A DNA stretch of 7,147 bases. Origin: Chromatiales bacterium. GTDB lineage: Bacteria; Pseudomonadota; Gammaproteobacteria; UBA6429; Thiohalophilaceae. Below, piece by piece: positions 1-5,019 of the stretch. The notes under the pieces were generated by a model, which saw only the letters and a list, made by a program, of their open reading frames with translations, did no database searches and was not told where the DNA came from. Both the position numbers and the translations under genes were made by a program. Position 1 is the first letter of the stretch. The number at the start of each line of letters is the position of its first letter. The stretch lies in contig JAHEDB010000105.1 in the NCBI GenBank assembly GCA_024641465.1, forward strand, positions 1 to 7,147, given 5' to 3'.

Positions 1-300
1 TAACTGCACCGCCAGATCGCCGACCACGGTTTCGGCCTGACCATACATCGGTGAGCTGTCGATCAGCCTGCCGCCCTGTTGCACAAACTCGCGCAGGACA
101 TGCAGCAGGGGTTCGCGTTCGAATTCGCCCGGGCCGACATCGAAGGTACGTGAGGTGCCCAGGCCCAAGGCCGGGATCATTTCGCCACTGGAGGGGATGC
201 GGTGCATGAGTTGTGGTGATTTGCCAAAGGCGTGAATGGGCCAGGACGATGACAGACCGAGGGCGGTCAGTAATTTCAAGAGTTCGCGGCGGGTTAACAT
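1..300 (-). CDS. Aldo/keto reductase with twin-arginine-like N-terminus (partial, 5' end only)
   Basis: The frame is open from an ATG at 298-300 to the window edge, giving the first 100 residues. A GGAG ribosome-binding site lies 6 bases upstream of the start. Residues 3-9 read TRRELLK, close to the twin-arginine motif (S/T)RRxFLK, followed by a short hydrophobic stretch ending near IHAFG; this suggests Tat export, though the hydrophobic part is short. From about residue 41 the sequence is typical of the aldo/keto reductase barrel: IPALGLGTSRTFDVG as the first strand, then LIDSSPMYGQAE, which supplies the family's catalytic Asp (D81) and Tyr (Y86). The family reduces aldehydes or ketones with NAD(P)H; the substrate cannot be told from this fragment. 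The catalytic Lys and His and the cofactor-binding C-terminus lie outside the window. It sits 80 bases downstream of the response regulator on the same strand, so read-through is possible, but a candidate promoter lies in the gap. Confidence 0.85.
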   Translation of the reverse strand, partial: MLTRRELLKLLTALGLSSSWPIHAFGKSPQLMHRIPSSGEMIPALGLGTSRTFDVGPGEFEREPLLHVLREFVQQGGRLIDSSPMYGQAETVVGDLAVQL

Positions 301-332
301 GGCAGGCTCCGATTGAGAGTATTATGAATCGG

Positions 333-361
333 AATATAGCCTATTTAGGTTTTGCTGTAAC
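333..361 (-). promoter_or_regulatory. Candidate sigma-70 promoter for the aldo/keto reductase
   Basis: On the minus strand a GTTACA box (356-361, 4 of 6 matches to TTGACA) and a TATATT box (333-338, 5 of 6 matches to TATAAT) are separated by 17 bases. They lie just upstream of the reductase start in the 80-base gap after the regulator. No terminator hairpin is visible in this gap, so the gene may be transcribed both from here and by read-through. This is a match by eye only. Confidence 0.35.
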
Positions 362-380
362 AGCCGAAAGTCAAACCGGA

Positions 381-1589
381 TCAAAAAAAGTCGATGTTGC
401 TTGCGGCGTTTTTCGAACTCCCGGACTCTGCATCGGCTGGTGTGTCGGATTTCATTTCGCCGGCGATATTTTTCTGTTTGTCGATGATGTATTGCAGCGT
501 ATTTACAACACTGAGCAGGCTTGCACCCAGGTCAACGGATGCGTTGTTAAGCTGGACGGACTCCTGGCTGGTTTTTTCGATGTGATCAAGAATAAAGACC
601 TCCTGATCCTCATCCAGTGCGAGCTTGGGTAAAAATCCCTGCATGTCCGTGTAGAGCTTGTGCATGATCTGATTGCTTTTGTTTGAATTTTGATTGAGGG
701 AGTTGGTCAGCTTCAGCAGGGATGTCTTGATCCTGTCAAAGGACACGTTTAATTCATTTGTCTGCGTCTCGAATATAGTGCTGGCCTCGATGGTGAGGAT
801 TTTATTGTTCAGCGCCCCGAGTACGGTGGGCAGCAAATCCTTGATTCGACCATTTCGATCGGGATCATTGATCGGCATGTTTTTGACCAGCAGGGTGACC
901 GCCGGATAGTTTATAAAGGTGCGGTTCTGAAAATCAAAGATCCGTTTCTGGGTGCGCATTTTTTCCAGCAGTTCGGTTTCGAGCGGCGAAATGCTGCCAT
1001 CTGAAAAATAACTGCGTGGTCCTTCCTGGCTAAAAAACATAATCGCACAGGCCAATTGCAGGTTGTTGGTAAACTCAAAAAACAGGCTCGCCAGTTCGCC
1101 AAAATCATTGGTCAGAAAGGTTTGTTCAATCAGGCGCATGCCCATGCCGATCTCACTGCTGCCGACCATGGCGATATGGGCGGTATGCTGAGCCTCATTG
1201 TACTGCTGCTTGAGGACGCGTTGCTGTTCACAATACCGCAGCATGACCTTGACCTTGGCCTGTAGTGTTTTGGGGTCGCAGGGTTTGACCAGATAATCGT
1301 CACCGCCGACGGAGTAACCCTGCATTTGTTCTTCCAGACTGTTGTTGGCGGAGAGAAACAACACCGGAATGGCCGCGGTAGCGGGGTTTTGTTTGAGCTT
1401 TTTACAAACCGTATAGCCGTCCATGCCAGGCATCCGAATGTCGAGGATGATCAGCTCGGGGCGTAATGTGATGGCCAGACGAATACCTTCCTCACCATTG
1501 CCGGCCAGGCTGATTTCATGCTCATTTTGCAGGACCTGCTGGATGAAGGTTTGCGTGAGTTGCTCGTCGTCGATGGCAAGAATTTTCAT
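381..1589 (-). CDS. Response regulator: receiver domain plus uncharacterised GAF-like/helical C-terminal region
   Basis: This is a 402-residue cytoplasmic protein with no signal peptide or membrane segment. Residues 1-120 form a complete receiver domain: acidic pair D7/D8, phospho-acceptor D50 in LIILDIRMPG, S80 in the switch position and K102 in YLVKP. The receiver should therefore be phosphorylatable. After a charged linker (about 115-140), residues 150-265 have an alternating strand/helix pattern that could be a degenerate GAF-like fold. Residues 270-318 and 328-376 look like two long amphipathic helices, and the protein ends in a polar linker and the hydrophobic tail NIDFF. No DNA-binding, GGDEF, EAL, HD-GYP or methylesterase domain is recognisable, so its output is unknown; it may act by protein contact. 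The start is supported by AAGGGAG 5 bases upstream. The gene is divergent from the hybrid kinase, a natural phosphodonor. Confidence is high for the receiver and low for the rest. Confidence 0.93.
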   Translation of the reverse strand: MKILAIDDEQLTQTFIQQVLQNEHEISLAGNGEEGIRLAITLRPELIILDIRMPGMDGYTVCKKLKQNPATAAIPVLFLSANNSLEEQMQGYSVGGDDYLVKPCDPKTLQAKVKVMLRYCEQQRVLKQQYNEAQHTAHIAMVGSSEIGMGMRLIEQTFLTNDFGELASLFFEFTNNLQLACAIMFFSQEGPRSYFSDGSISPLETELLEKMRTQKRIFDFQNRTFINYPAVTLLVKNMPINDPDRNGRIKDLLPTVLGALNNKILTIEASTIFETQTNELNVSFDRIKTSLLKLTNSLNQNSNKSNQIMHKLYTDMQGFLPKLALDEDQEVFILDHIEKTSQESVQLNNASVDLGASLLSVVNTLQYIIDKQKNIAGEMKSDTPADAESGSSKNAASNIDFF

Positions 1590-1773
1590 TCAGTCTCCCT
1601 TGTGAGTTTTATTGGTAACACTGTTTATCGACACTCGGACCCGATTTGTTAAGGTTTTTGGCCGTCTTTCATGGCTTGCCCCCCCCAATTTGTTTAAACC
1701 CGCCGGTTTTTATGCCGATTAGGATAGAGGGATTTATTAGCGTCCAAGGTGTTGATTTACAGGCTGGGTTTAG
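1590..1773. other. Divergent intergenic region between regulator and hybrid kinase
   Basis: This 184-base region separates two divergently transcribed genes and must hold both promoters. A plausible regulator promoter is seen on the minus strand. No convincing -35/-10 pair for the kinase was found on the plus strand. The region contains a run of eight C at 1679-1686 and, next to it, a small hairpin with 5-base arms (1696-1700 and 1705-1709). No small gene is apparent. Confidence 0.8.
1624..1652 (-). promoter_or_regulatory. Candidate sigma-70 promoter for the response regulator
   Basis: On the minus strand TTAACA (1647-1652, 5 of 6 matches to TTGACA) and GATAAA (1624-1629, 4 of 6 matches to TATAAT) are exactly 17 bases apart. 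They lie 35-63 bases upstream of the regulator start, which leaves a short leader containing its AAGGGAG site. Confidence 0.45.
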
Positions 1774-4059
1774 ATGGGATCTGATATAAAAAATACGGAA
1801 TCACACCAATACCATCAGCGTCTGCTCGATGGGGTGATGAACAATCTGCTCGATGGGATCATCACGATTGACACCCGCGGGCAGATCCGTTCGGTGAACC
1901 CGGCCCTTGCGGATATGACCGGTTATGCCATGGATGAGCTGCTCGGCAAGAGTATTAATTTGCTGATGGACGAGCGTATCGCCAACGCCCATGACGGTTA
2001 TCTGGCGCGCCTGACGAAGCAAGACCGTGACGGCGTAATCGGCAGTAAGCGCCATTTACAGGTCCGCCGTAAGGATGGCAGTGTCTTCCAGGCAGAAATT
2101 GCCGTGAGCAAGATGCAGCTGGATGACGAGCTGATCTTTATCGGCAGCATCTATGATGTCACGCAAAAGCTCGAGCAGGAACAACAAATCCAGGAGCTGG
2201 CGCGTTTCCCCGAAGAGACCTGGAACCCCGTGATGAAGATTACCGACACAGGAACCATTAGCTACACCAACCGCCGCTGTGAATCGATCCTGCAAAGCTG
2301 GCAAACGCGGCTACAGGGGCCGGTGCCGGAGTCGGTGCTGACGGTGATCCGCAAAAGTATTGCTAGCGGCAAGCCTGAGCAGGTGGAGGTGAGTTGCAGC
2401 GGTGGTCAGTATTTTAAATTACTGATAGCGCCGGTGCCGGATCTCAAGGCCGTGTACGTCTATGGGCTCGATATCACCCAGTCCAGGAAAGATCAAAAAG
2501 AGTTATTGGCGCACCGTACACGGCTGGAAAAGATGGTGGAGGAACGCACCGATGAGGCGAACGCCGCGCGTGATGAGGCAGAGCGCGCCAATCAGGCCAA
2601 GAGCCTGTTTCTGGCCAATATGAGTCACGAGATACGCACCCCGCTGTCGTCCATTATCGGTTATGCGGAGGGCCTGCTGGATGAAGACCAGACCCGTGAG
2701 CAGCGCGAGAAATCCATCCAGACCATTATTCGCAGCAGCCAGCACCTGAAGGGGATCATCAACAATGTGCTCGACCTGTCGAAGATCGAGGCGGAAAAGA
2801 TTGAACTGGAGAGCATACCGAGCAACCTGTTTGACCTGCTTGCCGAGGTCCAGTCGCTAGTGAACAGTCAGGCCGTTGAAAAGGGGATTGCCTTCAATAT
2901 TAATTACAGCTTTCCCCTGCCCCAAACCATCACGACTGACCCGGTGCGAGTTAAACAAATCTTGCTGAACCTGTGCTGCAATGCCATCAAGTTTACGGAA
3001 CGAGGCAGGGTGGACCTTAATATATGCTACCTGCCGGCGACACGGATTTTGCAAGTCGATGTGGTCGACACCGGTATTGGTATGACGGCCTCGCAGATCG
3101 GCAATATCTTTGAACCCTTCGTGCAGGCGGATGTATCCACGACCCGCAAATATGGTGGCACCGGTCTTGGTCTGTGTCTGTCGCGGCGACTGGGCATGCT
3201 ATTGGGCGGGACGCTTGAGGTAACAAGCGAATCCGGCAAGGGCAGCACGTTCAGTCTGCGCTTACCGATTAAGGAGTCCGATGGACTGCCGCTGGTCAAT
3301 GAAATAAAACTGGAGAACACGATGCCAAAAACCGGCCCACAAACAACAATGCAACAACTACAGGGCAAGGTACTGCTGGTGGAAGATACACCGGAGTTAC
3401 AAGTATTGATTGCCAGTTACCTTCGCAAGATCGGTCTGAAGATCGATGTGGCCAATAACGGCGAAGAGGGGGTGAACGCGGCCATGAGCGGTGACTATGA
3501 CCTGGTGTTCATGGATATCCAGATGCCGGTGATGGATGGCTATACGGCCGTGAAAATACTGCGCGCCAAGGGCTACATCAAACCCATCATCGCCATGACC
3601 GCCAATGCCATGCAGGAAGACAGGCAACGCTGCCTGGCGGCTGGCTGTAACGACTATCTTGCCAAGCCGGTGCAGCGCGAGCAGATATATTCAATACTGG
3701 AAAAACATCTATCGGGAACGACAACGGACGGCAACACGTCGCGTGAATTGATATCAACCCTGTATGAAACGGATCCGGATATGGCCGATATGGTCAAGAC
3801 CTTCATCGATATCCTGCCGACGTATATTTCACAATGCCAGGAGGCGCTGGAAGGGGAGACCTGGGATGCCCTGGCGTTTGCGCTGCATACCCTCAAGGGG
3901 ATGGGGGGTAGTTACGGTTATGCCATCATCACCGAAACCGCCAGGGAAGCTGAAAATTTGCTCAAGACGGGTGATTACGCGTCGGTGGCGGGCCTGATAG
4001 AAAAACTTGCACAGCTAAACGGTGATGCACAACGCGGTTACAAGCAGATGGCCGGGTAA
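1774..4059 (+). CDS. Hybrid sensor histidine kinase, PAS-PAS-HisKA-HATPase-REC-HPt
   Basis: This is a 761-residue soluble kinase with no predicted membrane segment, so it probably senses a cytoplasmic signal. Residues 14-131 form a PAS domain with its C-terminal motif (DGIITIDTRG, GSIYDVT). Residues 141-238 look like a second, degenerate PAS. A coiled coil (238-275) leads into HisKA with phospho-acceptor H285 in NMSHEIRTP. The ATPase domain has an N-box (N399, N403), DTGIG (432-436), FEPF (446-449) and GGTGLGL (461-467). The receiver (about 531-645) has E537/D538, D581, T609 and K631. The HPt domain (about 655-755) carries H705 in HTLKG. All phosphotransfer residues are present, so a complete His-Asp-His relay is expected. 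An in-frame TAG directly precedes the ATG, which excludes a longer protein. The ribosome-binding site is weak (AGG at 1761-1763, GGG at 1766-1768), so the ATG at 1837 is an alternative start, but it would trim the PAS lead-in. The final acceptor is probably the divergent response regulator. The ligand is unknown. Confidence 0.96.
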   Translation: MGSDIKNTESHQYHQRLLDGVMNNLLDGIITIDTRGQIRSVNPALADMTGYAMDELLGKSINLLMDERIANAHDGYLARLTKQDRDGVIGSKRHLQVRRKDGSVFQAEIAVSKMQLDDELIFIGSIYDVTQKLEQEQQIQELARFPEETWNPVMKITDTGTISYTNRRCESILQSWQTRLQGPVPESVLTVIRKSIASGKPEQVEVSCSGGQYFKLLIAPVPDLKAVYVYGLDITQSRKDQKELLAHRTRLEKMVEERTDEANAARDEAERANQAKSLFLANMSHEIRTPLSSIIGYAEGLLDEDQTREQREKSIQTIIRSSQHLKGIINNVLDLSKIEAEKIELESIPSNLFDLLAEVQSLVNSQAVEKGIAFNINYSFPLPQTITTDPVRVKQILLNLCCNAIKFTERGRVDLNICYLPATRILQVDVVDTGIGMTASQIGNIFEPFVQADVSTTRKYGGTGLGLCLSRRLGMLLGGTLEVTSESGKGSTFSLRLPIKESDGLPLVNEIKLENTMPKTGPQTTMQQLQGKVLLVEDTPELQVLIASYLRKIGLKIDVANNGEEGVNAAMSGDYDLVFMDIQMPVMDGYTAVKILRAKGYIKPIIAMTANAMQEDRQRCLAAGCNDYLAKPVQREQIYSILEKHLSGTTTDGNTSRELISTLYETDPDMADMVKTFIDILPTYISQCQEALEGETWDALAFALHTLKGMGGSYGYAIITETAREAENLLKTGDYASVAGLIEKLAQLNGDAQRGYKQMAG
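1821..1857 (+). repeat. 13-base direct repeat at the kinase N-terminus
   Basis: TCTGCTCGATGGG occurs at 1821-1833 and again at 1845-1857, 24 bases apart and in frame. It encodes LLDG twice around residues 17-28. It may be chance or a small tandem duplication before the PAS core. Confidence 0.7.
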
Positions 4060-4074
4060 ACACCCTGCCGCGAT

Positions 4075-4181
4075 GTTACGGCGGAAATTTTTCGTAACCC
4101 ATAAAAGGTAAACTGCGCGGGTTCGGTTGCACCATTCAGTAAGACACTTATCAACCCGTAAAATATAGGGGTTATAAACTG
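4075..4181 (+). repeat. Cluster of short inverted and direct repeats after the kinase
   Basis: Several short repeats fall within about 110 bases. GTTACG (4075-4080) pairs with CGTAAC (4093-4098) across a 12-base loop. AACCC (4096-4100) is matched by GGGTT (4119-4123), and the same pair recurs at 4153-4157 and 4169-4173. The left half AACCC-R-TAAAA and the right half TAAACTG are both present in each copy (4096-4115 and 4153-4181). No T-run follows any stem, so these do not look like terminators. They could be regulator-binding sites for the downstream DsrE-like gene; the regulator is unknown. Confidence 0.4.
4148..4178 (+). promoter_or_regulatory. Weak candidate promoter for the DsrE-like gene
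   Basis: TATAAA (4173-4178, 5 of 6 matches to the -10 box) lies downstream of TTATCA (4148-4153, 4 of 6 matches to the -35 box). The 19-base spacing is longer than ideal. The boxes overlap the second AACCC/GGGTT inverted repeat, which would allow control by a bound protein. If used, the messenger would carry a leader of about 105 bases. Confidence 0.25.
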
Positions 4182-4218
4182 ATGACGGTGTAAAGCGCGA
4201 TCTGTGATAAAGTACGCG

Positions 4219-4285
4219 CTGGCGGTCAGGCCGAGTTCAAAGCAAGACCTGTCGCGCCGGCATTTTGTATTTATTTTTTTGGAGG
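4219..4285 (+). promoter_or_regulatory. Possible structured 5' leader with T-run and strong ribosome-binding site
   Basis: The arms 4219-4230 and 4248-4260 can pair with one bulge and one T-T mismatch around a 17-base loop. Thirteen bases later comes a run of seven T (4274-4280), immediately followed by GGAGG (4281-4285) and an ATG at 4291. The strong ribosome-binding site decides the start of the DsrE-like protein; the longer open frame from 4204 has no such site and would run through this structure. Whether the hairpin has a regulatory role is unknown. Confidence 0.35.
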
Positions 4286-4290
4286 ATAAG

Positions 4291-4725
4291 ATGATTAAAT
4301 CTAATTGGAAGGCGTTGGTAACCGGCGCATTATTAGTCTGCGCCATCGCACCGATGAGCAGCTTTGCCGAAGGCAAGCATAAAGTCGTTATTCAGGTCAG
4401 CTCAGGCGATGAGCAGACCCAGATGCTCGCACTGAACAACGCCGTAAATGTGCAAAAAGATCTCGGTATGGATAATGTTGAAATCGAAATCGTGGCCTAC
4501 GGCCCCGGCCTCGGCATTATGACCGCCAAGAGCAAAGAAGCTCCCCGCGTCAAGAGCCTGGCCGCCCAGAACATCAAGTTCAGCGCCTGTGGCAACACCA
4601 TCAAGGCCGTGACCAAGAAGACCGGCAAGGCACCGAAGCTGACCGAAGGCGTGAATGTCGTTCCCGCCGGCGTGATCCGCATCATGGAACTGCAGGGGCA
4701 AGGCTACGCCTATATCCGCCCCTAG
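4291..4725 (+). CDS. Exported DsrE-like family protein
   Basis: This is a 144-residue protein. Residues 1-26 form a typical Sec signal peptide: positive start (MIKSNWK), hydrophobic core (ALVTGALLVCAIA) and cleavage after SSFA, before EG. The mature part, about 118 residues, resembles the DsrE/DsrF-like alpha/beta fold: strand KVVIQVSSGD, a helix with ALNNAVNVQKDLG, strand VEIEIVAYGPG, helix, then IKFSACGNTI with C100, and a closing segment VNVVPAGVIRIMELQGQGYAYIRP. C100 is the only cysteine left after signal cleavage, and it sits where this family often keeps a conserved cysteine. Cytoplasmic DsrE relays sulfur on a cysteine; exported relatives are common in sulfur-metabolising and other Proteobacteria but their role is not established. 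The start is set by GGAGG at 4281-4285. The gene stands alone, 231 bases after the kinase, and is followed at once by a strong terminator. Confidence 0.88.
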   Translation: MIKSNWKALVTGALLVCAIAPMSSFAEGKHKVVIQVSSGDEQTQMLALNNAVNVQKDLGMDNVEIEIVAYGPGLGIMTAKSKEAPRVKSLAAQNIKFSACGNTIKAVTKKTGKAPKLTEGVNVVPAGVIRIMELQGQGYAYIRP

Positions 4726-4739
4726 CCAGAGGCCGCTTG

Positions 4740-4775
4740 TACGGGCGACAGTCTGTCGCCCGTAGAAGTTTTTCT
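4740..4775 (+). terminator. Rho-independent terminator after the DsrE-like gene
   Basis: A perfect 11-base stem (4740-4750 with 4754-4764, arm TACGGGCGACA) with a 3-base loop is followed by GAAG and a run of five T (4769-4773). It begins 15 bases after the stop codon and isolates the DsrE-like gene from the next one. Confidence 0.88.
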
Positions 4776-4927
4776 AGCCACCAAGACTTCTTTTCCGCTT
4801 TAAAATCCAGCCTGTAAGTCGCATCACTTATTATCCCTTTTCAGTAACCATCCCGTTGTTTTTAACGCCGCCAGCGCTACTTCAGTGAGTTTTTAGAGGT
4901 GCCTTTAACATTTTTACAAGGGGTGGC
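4776..4927. other. Non-coding spacer with no recognised feature
   Basis: This stretch lies between the terminator and the next candidate promoter. It is fairly rich in A and T, contains several T-runs, and shows no credible coding frame, tRNA-like fold or strong hairpin. It could hold distal regulatory sites or a small RNA, but nothing specific is visible. Confidence 0.6.
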
Positions 4928-4954
4928 TTGATACTATTCTTTCCATCATATAAT
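4928..4954 (+). promoter_or_regulatory. Candidate sigma-70 promoter for the 644-residue exported protein
   Basis: TTGATA (4928-4933, 5 of 6 matches) is followed 15 bases later by a perfect TATAAT (4949-4954). The spacing is two bases short of ideal, but the AT-rich surroundings and the position about 60 bases before the ribosome-binding site support it. Confidence 0.5.
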
Positions 4955-5005
4955 AAATTAAACCATTGAGCTGTTGTCATCGACATAACAATATGAAACC
5001 AATTA

Positions 5006-5010
5006 GGGAG
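5006..5010 (+). promoter_or_regulatory. Ribosome-binding site that decides the start at 5020
   Basis: GGGAG lies 9 bases before the ATG at 5020. Two upstream in-frame starts, a TTG at 4966 and an ATG at 4993, lack a comparable site and would place a polar, cysteine-containing extension in front of an otherwise normal signal peptide. Confidence 0.7.
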
Positions 5011-5019
5011 ATTTACCGT

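Noticed and set aside
213..632. Plus-strand open frame of 139 codons
   Set aside because: It lies antisense across the aldo/keto reductase start and the regulator's 3' end, both of which have strong family motifs and ribosome-binding sites. Its protein has no recognisable domain.
1695..1710. Hairpin AAACC-CGCC-GGTTT as a terminator
   Set aside because: The stem is only 5 bases and it lies upstream of the kinase, where no plus-strand transcript is known to end.
4186..4220. AGCGCG/CGCGCT inverted repeat with TGTGA as a CRP- or FNR-type site
   Set aside because: Only a half-site matches and the arms are 15 bases apart; this is not enough to name a regulator.
4204..4290. Longer N-terminus for the DsrE-like protein
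   Set aside because: The added 29 residues would bury a normal signal peptide inside the protein, and the strong GGAGG site sits just before the internal ATG at 4291.
4038..4376. Minus-strand open frame of 112 codons across the kinase/DsrE gap
   Set aside because: It overlaps the start of the DsrE-like gene and the kinase end, has no recognisable domain, and the same bases are better explained as a leader and promoter region.
4764..4792. AGAAGT/ACTTCT inverted repeat as a second terminator
   Set aside because: The arms are 6 bases with a 16-base loop and low GC; the perfect 11-base stem just before it explains termination.
4966..5019. Longer N-terminus for the 644-residue protein
   Set aside because: The TTG at 4966 and ATG at 4993 have no good ribosome-binding site, and the extension would precede a complete signal peptide. 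The ATG at 5020 has GGGAG at the right distance.
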